A stretch of DNA of 64,000 nt from Maribacter forsetii DSM 18668 (GCF_000744105.1 NZ_JQLH01000001.1:4105001-4169000), one strand, 5' to 3'; shown: positions 1-8,478, numbered from the stretch's first letter. Numbers and translations: made by a program. Notes: generated from the letters alone by a model not told the origin.

Positions 1-1364
1 GGTACTTTCACGCTACCACCAACCCAACAGTTGAAAGTAACAGTTTTACCAGCCATACCTGAACTAAAGATCATCTCTTTAGATGGTGCTTTTGAACTAT
101 AGCTATTTGCAGCTTGACTTGAAGAACCACTTAATGATGGATCTACTCTACCTGCTTTTCTTGCCATATCCGCAGCTTTCCAATAGATAGCTCTTTTCTC
201 GAAAGCAGATGTACCACAACTGTTTGCACTTGTAGCATATAAGTTAGCGATCAATAAATATGCACGACCGTTAGATGGGTTAGCATCAATAGCATTCTGA
301 GCGTATTTACGAGCAGTAGACTTACTACCTTTTCTTTTATTAATAACTGCTACTTTGTAAGCAATCTTAGATTTCTTGTCATTGTCAGTCTCTAAAGACA
401 ATGCTTTATCAAAATCTGCAAGTGCACCTGAGCTATCCCCATTTTTCATTTTCAAAGTACCACCATATACATAAGCATCTGCAGATGGGTCTAAAGCTAA
501 CTGCGCTTCAAATAATTTTTGGAACAAAGGATCATCCGTACATTCTTTGTTGAACATCAAACCTACCGCTCTTTTTACCCAAACAACATCACCTTTTTTC
601 TCTTCAAAACTCTTTTCGTATAAAGGAATAAGGTTACTACAGTCTGCTAAAGGACCTAATTTAGAATCAATACTACCAGCAATTTTACCATAAGCTCCAG
701 AGTAAGAGTTGTAAGCCTTTAAACGAGACTTCTCTTTTGAAGTTAATGTACCAGCTTCTTCTTTAGGTAATAACTTTGCTATTTTTCCTGTGATTTTTTC
801 GTTTTCAACTTCTATTTTTTCAGTAACCGCATCGTATACATCAAAAACTTCTTGCAAGTCTTTTCTACCTGCTTTATGCTCATCAACCAAACTAGAGAAA
901 TAGATATATAATGCCTTTGGATTTGTAAAATTCTCTTTATCCTTAGTAAACGCATCATTTAACATGCTGTACATTTTAGCATCATCTGCCATTTTATTAT
1001 CGTACATCACCATTGCCTTATCAACATCGGTTTCACCTTGACTGGTTTTAGATGCAAAATACTTTAACTTATTGTCATAAAGACCCATAAGATCATTAGC
1101 AAATTTTTCCTTGTCGGCACCTGTAGCCTTTTTCATCTTATCTTTAAGTATACGTTCACCATATACATAGATAGCGTTATTTAACTGTGGACAAGTTTCA
1201 TAAACCATTTTCCATGGCTCATAGGCCGCATCATAATTTTTAACTTTTGAATGCTCAGAAAAAATGGACAAGTTAGTCATACATTCAGGGTTTTGCGCCT
1301 GCGCATTGCTCACTCCCATCATCCCTAGGAACATTATTGCCGTGAAGTAAAGTTTCGATTTCAT
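1..1364 (-). CDS. TPR-containing secreted protein (3' end cut by window edge)
   Basis: The frame is open from an ATG at 1362-1364 to the left edge, about 454 codons, with no stop in the window, so the C-terminus is missing. The product starts with a signal peptide (about residues 1-23, ending SNAQA) and is then largely helical and charged. TPR-like units are visible around residues 285-380 (DAYVYGGTLKMKNGDSSGAL). The visible end reads NCWVGGSVKV. It lies 39 bp downstream of the outer-membrane protein gene and is probably co-transcribed with it and coaX. I infer a periplasmic or outer-membrane-associated scaffold role; nothing in the sequence gives a reaction. The order coaX, outer-membrane protein, TPR protein is one I associate with flavobacteria. 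Confidence 0.85.
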   Translation of the reverse strand, partial: MKSKLYFTAIMFLGMMGVSNAQAQNPECMTNLSIFSEHSKVKNYDAAYEPWKMVYETCPQLNNAIYVYGERILKDKMKKATGADKEKFANDLMGLYDNKLKYFASKTSQGETDVDKAMVMYDNKMADDAKMYSMLNDAFTKDKENFTNPKALYIYFSSLVDEHKAGRKDLQEVFDVYDAVTEKIEVENEKITGKIAKLLPKEEAGTLTSKEKSRLKAYNSYSGAYGKIAGSIDSKLGPLADCSNLIPLYEKSFEEKKGDVVWVKRAVGLMFNKECTDDPLFQKLFEAQLALDPSADAYVYGGTLKMKNGDSSGALADFDKALSLETDNDKKSKIAYKVAVINKRKGSKSTARKYAQNAIDANPSNGRAYLLIANLYATSANSCGTSAFEKRAIYWKAADMARKAGRVDPSLSGSSSQAANSYSSKAPSKEMIFSSGMAGKTVTFNCWVGGSVKV

Positions 1365-1403
1365 GTTTTCTCTTTTTAAAATGGTTAATGTACTAAATTT
1401 TTA

Positions 1404-2690
1404 TTAATTGATTTTTCTTTTCTGGAACCAACGATCGTTTAACGATAGACCTACATTAAATTTAAAATAGCTCTCTTCTATCAAATTAGCTCTAGTAGTT
1501 CCTCTTTTACCAAATTCAAAACCTAAGTTAAGATTAGAAAAACTTCGTCCCAGTGGTAAGCCTAATCCAAAAGTTATGCCAAAGTTATTTATATCAACAT
1601 CGTTCACCAACATACCTGTCTTATCTAAACGTAAACCAGCTCGGTAAGTAATTCGTTTTAAGTAACCTGTAAAAGAATCATGATCAGGAGTGATAAAGGC
1701 TCCCAATGCAAAAGAACTTGCATCTTCATACGCTATACTATCTGCACCTAAGAATGCATTCTCAAAAGAACTCATCTCCTGAAAACTATATTCAGCACCT
1801 ATAAACCATTTATAATCCTCCCCATAACCAATACCCAATGTAGTTGTTGTAGGTATTTTTAATTCCGTATTTTTTAAATTCTGGGAAACCAAATCTACCT
1901 CTAACTCTTCTATATTACCACCTGTGGATACAGAAAAAGAACCCAATTGCCTATCATTTGTAGACACTAGATTACCCTGAGTATTTACTCTTATTGACGT
2001 GTGAAGTCTATTTCTACCCTTAATAATAGGAGAATAATTTAAGGCGTAGTTAAAATCGAAACCATTTACTCTTGAACTTCTTCTATCAAAAGTACCAAAT
2101 TGAACATCCTCTATTTGTTGTAATCTTTCGCTCTCAAGTGTACCAAAATTGAAATTCACAGTTGCACCTATGCTTAAATCTTTCAACACTTCATATCCTA
2201 CAGAATAAAAAGCCCGCGTTAACCCACCTTCACCAGAATAGACATTGGTCAAAGAATTTCCAGAAACAGTTCTTTCATCCACTAGATTATACCCTACAGA
2301 TGAATATGGCATAATACCAAAGCCCATTCCTAGACCCTTACCAACACTAAAACCTAATGCCAAATAGTCTAAACTGGTTATAGAGCTTTGCTCTTCTTCC
2401 GTAAAACTTTTAAGTGTGTATTGTTTATTGGAGACACCTGCAGTATAGGTAACCAAACCTTCACGGTCCATTACCTCAAGTCCTAATTTCCCAAAAGCGG
2501 CAGGGTTTTTTAAATTGATATGAATACTATCGGCATAGATACCAATACCTCCCATCATTTGATTTTCTACCGTACTTTCATTTCTTAAATCACCTATTCC
2601 GAAAAAAGAATAAGGAGAAACAGTACCATCTTGAGCGTACATACCAACAGTGGTAATGTATACAATTGCAATTACAATTTTTCTGATCAT
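1404..2690 (-). CDS. Outer-membrane beta-barrel protein of the coaX operon
   Basis: 428 residues with a signal peptide (about 1-19, ending GMYAQ), then YSFFGIGDL and many alternating hydrophobic strands with glycine/aromatic turns, typical of a porin- or FadL-like barrel. The C-terminal strands end in an aromatic-rich segment (NVGLSLNDRWFQKRKIN). Its ATG directly abuts the coaX stop codon, so the two are almost certainly translated from one message. The substrate is unknown. The protein is often annotated only as a putative outer-membrane protein, and I cannot be more specific than a barrel of the outer membrane. Confidence 0.85.
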   Translation of the reverse strand: MIRKIVIAIVYITTVGMYAQDGTVSPYSFFGIGDLRNESTVENQMMGGIGIYADSIHINLKNPAAFGKLGLEVMDREGLVTYTAGVSNKQYTLKSFTEEEQSSITSLDYLALGFSVGKGLGMGFGIMPYSSVGYNLVDERTVSGNSLTNVYSGEGGLTRAFYSVGYEVLKDLSIGATVNFNFGTLESERLQQIEDVQFGTFDRRSSRVNGFDFNYALNYSPIIKGRNRLHTSIRVNTQGNLVSTNDRQLGSFSVSTGGNIEELEVDLVSQNLKNTELKIPTTTTLGIGYGEDYKWFIGAEYSFQEMSSFENAFLGADSIAYEDASSFALGAFITPDHDSFTGYLKRITYRAGLRLDKTGMLVNDVDINNFGITFGLGLPLGRSFSNLNLGFEFGKRGTTRANLIEESYFKFNVGLSLNDRWFQKRKIN

Positions 2691-3419
2691 TTAGTGCTTG
2701 TTGTATTCCAGCAAATAATTAAGCCCTTTCAGGAGAAATTTGGAATCCGCAAATATGGTATTTTTTAATCGTTTAGACAAAAATTGTGTGTCCCCACCGG
2801 TTAAAATAACTGTTAAATTTTCAAATCTAGCTTTGTAAAGATCAATGACACCGTCTATTTCAAGCGTTATTCCATTTACAACCCCACTATGAAGACAGTT
2901 TTCAGTAGTATTACCTATGTAGTCCAATAACTCTTTTTTCTCGAGCAACGGCAACTTCGCCGTCTGTTCATGCATGGCTTTATAGCGCATTTGCACTCCT
3001 GGCGAAATAGCTCCGCCCAGGTATTCATCAAAATCATTTAACATATCATAGGTAACACAACTACCGGCATCAATTATTAAATTATTGTGATGCGGATTAA
3101 AATAATAAGCTGCCGTTACCAAGGCTAAACGATCAACACCTAATGTCTGCGGTGAGGCATATGAGTTCTTAAATGGTACTTTTGACCTGTTTGAAAGCTC
3201 ATGAAGATTACAAAAAACGGCTACAACCTTCATTTGCTCCTTAGAAAGTGACCCAACACTAGAAACTATTGAATATTTTATTTTTGGAAATTCTTTGAAT
3301 ATTTTTTTTACTGCTTCTACGAACAAATCGACAACAACAGTCTCTAAATGAATTATTTCCGACTTCTTAAAGATTGCCAACTTAACGTTTGTATTACCTG
3401 CATCAATTATTAAATTCAT
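2691..3419 (-). CDS. coaX: Type III pantothenate kinase
   Basis: Catalyses ATP-dependent phosphorylation of pantothenate, the first step of coenzyme A synthesis, in the cytoplasm. The 242-residue length is normal for CoaX. The N-terminal phosphate motif (LIIDAGNTNVKLAIF) and the second ASKHA-fold motif (LIIDAGSCVTYDML, about residues 114-127) are present, as are the GVDRLA and GGAISPGVQMRYKAM segments typical of the family. It is the first gene of a minus-strand operon with the barrel protein and the TPR protein, and it diverges from the tRNA-Phe gene. Confidence 0.95.
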   Translation of the reverse strand: MNLIIDAGNTNVKLAIFKKSEIIHLETVVVDLFVEAVKKIFKEFPKIKYSIVSSVGSLSKEQMKVVAVFCNLHELSNRSKVPFKNSYASPQTLGVDRLALVTAAYYFNPHHNNLIIDAGSCVTYDMLNDFDEYLGGAISPGVQMRYKAMHEQTAKLPLLEKKELLDYIGNTTENCLHSGVVNGITLEIDGVIDLYKARFENLTVILTGGDTQFLSKRLKNTIFADSKFLLKGLNYLLEYNKH

Positions 3420-3469
3420 GTTACAAAGATTAAAAATTAAAAAAACATTTTTCTTTTTTTACGATTTAG

Positions 3470-3500
3470 TTTGGAAATCATAAAATTGAAATTATATTTG
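3470..3500 (+). promoter_or_regulatory. Bacteroidetes-type promoter of tRNA-Phe
   Basis: TTTG at 3470-3473 (-33 element) is followed after 19 bp by TATATTTG at 3493-3500, an exact match to the -7 consensus TAnnTTTG used by the Bacteroidetes primary sigma factor. The tRNA begins about 20 bp downstream. Confidence 0.75.
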
Positions 3501-3520
3501 CACCCGCTTACAGCAAGCAT

Positions 3521-3593
3521 GGTGCCTTAGCTCAGTTGGTAGAGCAATGGACTGAAAATCCATGTGTCCCTGGTTCGATTCCTGGAGGCACCA
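3521..3593 (+). tRNA. tRNA-Phe (anticodon GAA)
   Basis: A 73-nt cloverleaf: acceptor GGTGCCT/AGGCACC with discriminator A, D stem GCTC/GAGC, anticodon stem ATGGA/TCCAT around the loop CTGAAAA (anticodon GAA), and T loop TTCGATT. The T stem CCTGG/CCTGG contains one U-U mismatch (positions 51-63). The 3' CCA is not fully encoded (CA follows the discriminator), so it must be added after transcription. Confidence 0.97.
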
Positions 3594-3599
3594 CAATAA

Positions 3600-3627
3600 A
3601 TCCTTACTTAACGGTAAGGATTTTTTT
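3600..3627 (+). terminator. Rho-independent terminator after tRNA-Phe
   Basis: Perfect 8-bp stem ATCCTTAC / GTAAGGAT with a 6-nt loop, followed by a run of T (3621-3627). Confidence 0.85.
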
Positions 3628-3930
3628 GTTTTATACACTTACCTGTTGTACCACAAAAATACATAGGACCTTTTAAGAAGCATACTAGCAACTCATTATT
3701 CTACCATAAATTTAAATTGAACTATGACCTTCTACGGTCAATGATAGTTAAGAACACTTATAGTTTTATCTAAAACATTAGCACAGCCTATTGCCAAAGA
3801 AACAACACTGGCAAACGTTTAAATACAACTTCTTACAAAAAATCAACATTGTAAACTATTGCTTTAAAGACTTCAGAATTTAAACAACAGAGACACAGCT
3901 AGCTTAAAAAGAATCAACAAACGCTTCGTT
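3628..3930. other. Gene-free spacer
   Basis: About 300 bp of AT-rich sequence between the tRNA terminator and the 3' end of the GH32 gene. I see no convincing open frame, hairpin with T-run, or repeat. Confidence 0.6.
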
Positions 3931-5514
3931 TTAATCCCAAACCCGTTCTACCTTATGCTCGGTAAAGTCTTCTATTTTTAATTTCTCTTTTGAATTATTC
4001 ACAATGGTCAAAGCCCTAAAAAACTCATTGGGAAAAATTTGATTGGTCATCACATACTGACCCTCATTGATGAATAGCTCTAACGAAGAATGATCTAAAA
4101 GCATAACCACCTCAATAGGACCATTGGGAATATTGGGAATTTTCATTTGTTGAACACCAGGAGCAAATTTTTCACTAAAGTCCACTTTCCCTGATTTTCT
4201 TCGATCTAGAGTCACTATCTTTTTATCTCTATCAATAGCTATACTTAAACTATCCCCATTTTTATTCCTGAAATACATTTGCGCATTTGGCACGGAAAGC
4301 GTAAACTGTATTTTACTCTGATTTCCATATTTAAGAGGCATAATTCTTTTTCTCGTAGGCAGAATCTCTATCACACTTTCAGGATATGCTAGTGCAACGT
4401 GCTTCTCAAAACTTTTTAAAGGATGATTAAACAACGACACCTCATCCCCTACCTTACGCAAGCTCAATAACCTTGGCACTGTCATGGCACTGCGCCATTT
4501 TTCTGTGGGCGTATCCATTGCATAGTCCCAATTACTCATCCAACCCATAAACACACGCTGATCATTAGGAGCATCGTTATAGGTTACCCCTGCATAATTA
4601 TCTCTTCCTAAGTCTACCCATTTGTGCTTTACTTGATCGGTAGTGAAAGTTGTACCATCAAAATCCCCTATAAAATATTGCGTTCCACTACCTCCGTTTG
4701 GCGCACCCGGGTTAACACTTATCAGTAGTACCCATTTTACCTCATCAGTACCATCTATTTTTAGCGGAAACATATCTGGGCATTCCCAAACTCCGCCATG
4801 TGCTCCTTGTTCCTTACCAAACTCACTAACTTTTTCCCACTCTTTTAAATTTGGAGAATTCCAGATTTGCAAATGATCTCCTGCAACCAAAAGCATGGTC
4901 CAGCTTTCGGTTATTTTATTCCAAAACACCTTAGGATCTCTAAAATCTTTACTACCCGAATTTTCTATAACCGGATTTCCCTCATACTTGGTCCAGCTAT
5001 CACCATTATCTAAACTATAGGCAATGCCTTGCGTTTCATAATCATTGGTACCGGCTTTTTCCGCTACTGCGTTATGATAGGTAAATATGGCAACCATTGC
5101 AGGATTATCAACCGTACCAAAACCTGAAGTGTTATTATGATCTACCACCGCACTACCAGAGAATATGTATCCGTTTTCATCAGGATAAAGTGCTACTGGC
5201 TTATGCTTCCACTTTATCATATCTTCACTTACCGCATGCCCCCAATGCATAGGTCCCCAAACTGTACTATCAGGATAATATTGATAGAACAAATGATATA
5301 GGCTATCCTTATACACTAATCCGTTAGGATCGTTCATCCAATTTTTCTCTGGCGAAAAATGATACTGAGACCTATATGGTTCTATATAATATCCCGTAGG
5401 CTCCTCATCTTCCGTAACAACTTCTTGTTTTACATGTTGCTTACAACTAAAATTAAATAGAACACATATTATAATAAATGCCACTAAGCCATTATTTTGC
5501 ATAGTTTTAACCAT
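3931..5514 (-). CDS. GH32 beta-fructosidase (levanase/inulinase-like) lipoprotein
   Basis: 527-residue glycoside hydrolase family 32 enzyme that should release fructose from levan, inulin or sucrose. The nucleophile motif WMNDPNG is near residue 60, the transition-state motif RDPKVF near 193, and the acid/base motif ECPDMF near 244. A C-terminal beta-sandwich (to residue 527) contains LLDHSSLELFINEGQYVMT. The N-terminus is a lipoprotein signal with lipobox cysteine (LFNFSC, about residue 24) followed by an acidic stretch (TEDEE), which fits a surface-exposed lipoprotein. An in-frame Met at residue 5 is an alternative start. No SusC/SusD pair, fructokinase or transporter is adjacent, so it is an orphan enzyme here. 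Confidence 0.93.
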   Translation of the reverse strand: MVKTMQNNGLVAFIIICVLFNFSCKQHVKQEVVTEDEEPTGYYIEPYRSQYHFSPEKNWMNDPNGLVYKDSLYHLFYQYYPDSTVWGPMHWGHAVSEDMIKWKHKPVALYPDENGYIFSGSAVVDHNNTSGFGTVDNPAMVAIFTYHNAVAEKAGTNDYETQGIAYSLDNGDSWTKYEGNPVIENSGSKDFRDPKVFWNKITESWTMLLVAGDHLQIWNSPNLKEWEKVSEFGKEQGAHGGVWECPDMFPLKIDGTDEVKWVLLISVNPGAPNGGSGTQYFIGDFDGTTFTTDQVKHKWVDLGRDNYAGVTYNDAPNDQRVFMGWMSNWDYAMDTPTEKWRSAMTVPRLLSLRKVGDEVSLFNHPLKSFEKHVALAYPESVIEILPTRKRIMPLKYGNQSKIQFTLSVPNAQMYFRNKNGDSLSIAIDRDKKIVTLDRRKSGKVDFSEKFAPGVQQMKIPNIPNGPIEVVMLLDHSSLELFINEGQYVMTNQIFPNEFFRALTIVNNSKEKLKIEDFTEHKVERVWD

Positions 5515-5556
5515 AAATTCACTTTTATACCGGCACTTCTTAAATCGTATTTATAG

Positions 5557-5564
5557 TACCTTTG
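5557..5564 (+). promoter_or_regulatory. Candidate -7 box upstream of the rhodanese gene
   Basis: TACCTTTG matches TAnnTTTG exactly and lies only 5 bp before the ATG at 5570. If used, transcription would start at or next to the start codon, giving a nearly leaderless message. No clear -33 TTG is present at the expected distance. Confidence 0.4.
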
Positions 5565-5569
5565 TAATA

Positions 5570-6076
5570 ATGAAAATACTAAATTATAAATTATTACTCT
5601 GTGTATTTACCTTCCTTTCTTTATCGCAAAAAGGGATAAGTCAAGACAAAATTTCCAAGGCTCTAAAATCTTGGAACAAGGGAACGATACCTTATGTTTA
5701 TTTTGACAATATGCCTACGTTCGATTCTATCGCGTTTTTGGATACAAGGGAAAAAGAAGAGTTTGAGGTTAGCCATCTAGAAAATGCTCTATGGGTAGGT
5801 TATAAAAAATTTAACGAACAAGTAGTGCTTGAAACCATAACAGATAAGGATCAACCCATAATCGTATACTGCTCTATAGGTGTACGCTCTGAAGATATAG
5901 GCGAACAATTAAAAGAATTAGGCTATACCAATATTCTCAATTTATATGGTGGTATTTTTGATTGGAAAAATAAAGGAGGCGAAGTTTTTAACGACCAAGA
6001 AATTGCTACTGACAGCGTTCATGCTTTTAGCAAGCATTGGGGCAAACTTTTACACGAAGGTATAAAGGTTTATTAA
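5570..6076 (+). CDS. Secreted rhodanese-like sulfurtransferase
   Basis: 168 residues: signal peptide (about 1-24, ending KGISQ) followed by one rhodanese domain. FLDTREKEEFEVSHLENALW is the conserved N-terminal half, and the active-site loop is IVYCSIGVRSEDIG with the persulfide-carrying Cys. The tail GGIFDWKNKGGEVFND fits the family. It probably works in the periplasm; the physiological sulfur donor is unknown. It is the first gene of a run with the TIGR04282 transferase (27-bp gap), the nucleoside phosphorylase and the TIGR04283 glycosyltransferase, a grouping seen around arsenosugar-type clusters. Confidence 0.9.
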   Translation: MKILNYKLLLCVFTFLSLSQKGISQDKISKALKSWNKGTIPYVYFDNMPTFDSIAFLDTREKEEFEVSHLENALWVGYKKFNEQVVLETITDKDQPIIVYCSIGVRSEDIGEQLKELGYTNILNLYGGIFDWKNKGGEVFNDQEIATDSVHAFSKHWGKLLHEGIKVY

Positions 6077-6103
6077 TAAAGGAGTTAGGAAAATAAAAAC
6101 AGA

Positions 6104-6781
6104 TTGGGAATACTACAAAACAATAAAACAGAGAAAGACGAGAAAATTATAGATTTCACTCTCGCAAACTCAAATAACCTTTTGCTTATTTTCACTAGAA
6201 ACCCAGAATTGGGTAAAGGAAAAAGGCGTTTAGCCGCTACCATTGGTGACCAGGCTGCATTAGATATTTATAAATTCTTATTAAACCACACCGTATCCAT
6301 CACCAAGAACTTATACACAGAAAAACAGGTGTATTATTCTGAAGAAATTTGGGAAAACGATATTTGGGATAATCAGAAATATGATAAAAAAATTCAAATA
6401 GGCGACGACTTGGGTGATCGTATGGCAAATGCTTTTCAAGAAGGGTTCCAAAACGATTATCAAAAGATTATCATTATCGGCAGCGATATGCTTGATTTAT
6501 CTCAAGAAAATCTAGAGAATGCTTTTAAAGCTCTGGAGAAAAATGATTTTGTAGTGGGTCCGGCTGATGATGGCGGATATTATTTATTGGGTATGAAAAA
6601 ATTTATGCCTGAACTTTTTAAAAATAAAACTTGGGGCACTGAAACGGTTCTAAAGGATACTTTAGCTGATCTAGAACATGAAAGCACCGCACTTTTAGAA
6701 TCAAAAAACGATGTAGATTATTACGAGGACATAAAGGATATTGATGCCTTTAAACCCTTTTTAAAACATATAAATTTATGA
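6104..6781 (+). CDS. TIGR04282/DUF2064 nucleotidyltransferase-fold glycosyltransferase
   Basis: 225 residues with a GT-A-like core: LLLIFTRNPELGKGKRRLA (about residues 27-45), IIIGSDMLDLS, and VVGPADDGGYYLLG. These are hallmarks of the family named TIGR04282 (arsenosugar biosynthesis glycosyltransferase, DUF2064). The only plausible start is TTG at 6104: an in-frame stop lies at 6086-6088 and no ATG occurs before the core. A GGAG sequence at 6081-6084 is rather far from it. The 3' end overlaps the next gene by 4 bp (ATGA), indicating translational coupling to the purine nucleoside phosphorylase. The exact acceptor is unknown. Confidence 0.88.
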   Translation: MGILQNNKTEKDEKIIDFTLANSNNLLLIFTRNPELGKGKRRLAATIGDQAALDIYKFLLNHTVSITKNLYTEKQVYYSEEIWENDIWDNQKYDKKIQIGDDLGDRMANAFQEGFQNDYQKIIIIGSDMLDLSQENLENAFKALEKNDFVVGPADDGGYYLLGMKKFMPELFKNKTWGTETVLKDTLADLEHESTALLESKNDVDYYEDIKDIDAFKPFLKHINL

Positions 6782-7593
6782 TGAAAGATGAACTTTTAGA
6801 ATCTGTAGCATACCTTAAAAATAAAGGTTTTGACAATCCAGAAATTGGTATTGTTCTAGGCACAGGTTTAGGAAAACTAGTGGATAGTGTAGAAGACCCT
6901 ATTGAGGCGCACTACAATCACATTCCGTTTTTTCCACTGGCAACCGTAGAATTCCATACAGGCAAATTGGTTTATGGAACTATTTCCGGTAAGAAAGTAG
7001 TTGTCATGCAAGGTCGTTTTCACCTGTATGAAGGTTATGACTTTTTAGATATTACCTACCCAATTCGTGTTATGCACATGTTGGGCATTTCAAAACTTTT
7101 CATATCTAATGCAGCTGGTGCGGTAAACCTTGACTTTAAAAAAGGTGATATGATGTTGATAGAAGACCACATTAATCTACAAGGTGGTTCGCCATTGGCA
7201 TTTAAGGGTGTCAGTGAATTTGGAGAACGTTTTGCAGATATGTCAGAGCCTTATGACTTAGATATGCGTAACAAATTAACCACTATTGCCAAAGACCTAA
7301 ATATATCATTGAAGAGCGGTGTATACGCTTCTGTTGTTGGACCGCAGCTAGAAACCAGGGCAGAATACAGAATGATTAAATTAATTGGTGCAGATGCCGT
7401 AGGTATGAGTACCGTACCAGAAGTTATCGTTGCCAATCATTTATCGCTACCCATTGTTGCGGTTTCTGTTTTAACTGACGAATGCGACCCAGACAATCTA
7501 AAACCAGTTGATATCGCTGAAATTATTTCTATTGCAGAAAAGACCGAACCTAAAATGGTGAAGTTATTTCAAGAATTAATTAAGCAATTGTAA
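6778..7593 (+). CDS. punA: Purine nucleoside phosphorylase (inosine/guanosine type)
   Basis: 271 residues of the trimeric PNP/MTAP family, which cleaves purine nucleosides with phosphate. Motifs seen: IGIVLGTGLGKLVD (phosphate loop, about residues 22-35), MQGRFHLYEGYD, ISNAAGAVN, VGPQLETRAEYRMIKLIGAD and MSTVPEVIVANH, then CDPDNLKPVD near the C-terminus. Length is normal. It overlaps the preceding gene by 4 bp. Embedded between TIGR04282 and TIGR04283 genes, it may act on a modified nucleoside intermediate rather than, or in addition to, general purine salvage; that part is inference from context. Confidence 0.93.
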   Translation: MMKDELLESVAYLKNKGFDNPEIGIVLGTGLGKLVDSVEDPIEAHYNHIPFFPLATVEFHTGKLVYGTISGKKVVVMQGRFHLYEGYDFLDITYPIRVMHMLGISKLFISNAAGAVNLDFKKGDMMLIEDHINLQGGSPLAFKGVSEFGERFADMSEPYDLDMRNKLTTIAKDLNISLKSGVYASVVGPQLETRAEYRMIKLIGADAVGMSTVPEVIVANHLSLPIVAVSVLTDECDPDNLKPVDIAEIISIAEKTEPKMVKLFQELIKQL

Positions 7594-7637
7594 GGTTTAT
7601 TGATATTTGACTACCATAAGAAAGCAAATACTTTATT

Positions 7638-8342
7638 ATGAGTACTCACCAGCCAACCATAAGTATTATCATTCCGGTATTGAATGAAGAAAAGTACATT
7701 AAAGATGTACTTTTTGCCATTTCCAACAAATCAGGCACTGACCGAATTAAAGAAATACTTGTGGTTGATGGTGGCAGTACCGACCTTACCGTAACCAATG
7801 CTCAAAAATATGGAGCAACGGTAATTAACAGTGACAAAGGGCGAGCTGCACAAATGAACCTTGGCGCTGCAAATGCAACTGGCGATGTTCTTTATTTTAT
7901 ACATGTAGATACGCTACCTCCAAAAGATTTCGACGGCGCTATTTTAAACGAAATTGACCAAGGTTTTGAGGTAGGTTGTTTTCAAATGCAATTTAATAGC
8001 AATAGTCCTTTCTTAAAATTCTTTGGTTGGTGCACACGCATTAACCATCAAATTTGTCGTGGCGGTGACCAGTCGCTTTTCATCACCAGTAAACTATTTC
8101 AACAACTTAAGGGTTTCAATGAAAGTTATGTTATTTACGAAGACAACGAATTTATTAGAAGAGTTTACAAACTAAAACCTTTTAAGATTATATCTTCTGC
8201 CGTAACCACTTCCGCACGACGTTATGAAGAACGAGGCATGGTTAAATTACAATATCATTTTGGTATGATTCATTTAAAATATTATTTAGGCGCTAACCCA
8301 ATAGAACTTTATCAATATTACTTAAAATATATAGCTGCCTAA
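7638..8342 (+). CDS. TIGR04283 family GT2 glycosyltransferase
   Basis: 234 residues, GT-A fold. ISIIIPVLNEEKYI starts the nucleotide-binding domain, ILVVDGGSTDLT and DKGRAAQMNLGA follow, and IHVDTLPP holds the metal-binding DxD-like site (about residue 96). The segment FGWCTRINHQICRGGDQSLF is characteristic of TIGR04283 (arsenosugar biosynthesis glycosyltransferase). No membrane anchor is seen. It lies 44 bp downstream of the nucleoside phosphorylase and ends the rhodanese/TIGR04282/PNP/TIGR04283 run. The sugar and acceptor are unknown. Confidence 0.9.
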   Translation: MSTHQPTISIIIPVLNEEKYIKDVLFAISNKSGTDRIKEILVVDGGSTDLTVTNAQKYGATVINSDKGRAAQMNLGAANATGDVLYFIHVDTLPPKDFDGAILNEIDQGFEVGCFQMQFNSNSPFLKFFGWCTRINHQICRGGDQSLFITSKLFQQLKGFNESYVIYEDNEFIRRVYKLKPFKIISSAVTTSARRYEERGMVKLQYHFGMIHLKYYLGANPIELYQYYLKYIAA

Positions 8343-8343
8343 C

Positions 8344-8412
8344 TTATTCCCCTTCAAAATTCAACAACACGCCTTCACTTTTGTATTCTTCCAGTACCTC
8401 AACAAATATCTT
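8344..8412 (-). pseudogene. Remnant of the 3' end of an amidase gene
   Basis: On the minus strand a 22-codon open stretch ends in SEGVLLNFEGE and a stop. The intact amidase at 10188-11222 ends in SEGVLLDFEGE and a stop, in the same orientation. At DNA level the end regions agree at about 29 of 35 positions by eye. An in-frame stop (8413-8415) precedes the stretch and there is no start codon, so it is a decayed duplicate end and not a gene. The Kelch lipoprotein gene lies between the two copies. Confidence 0.6.
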
Positions 8413-8478
8413 TTAACCTAAACTTTTAATCCCCACTGATTAACTTAACGGAGTTTTAAAATTACCTATTAACGGGTA

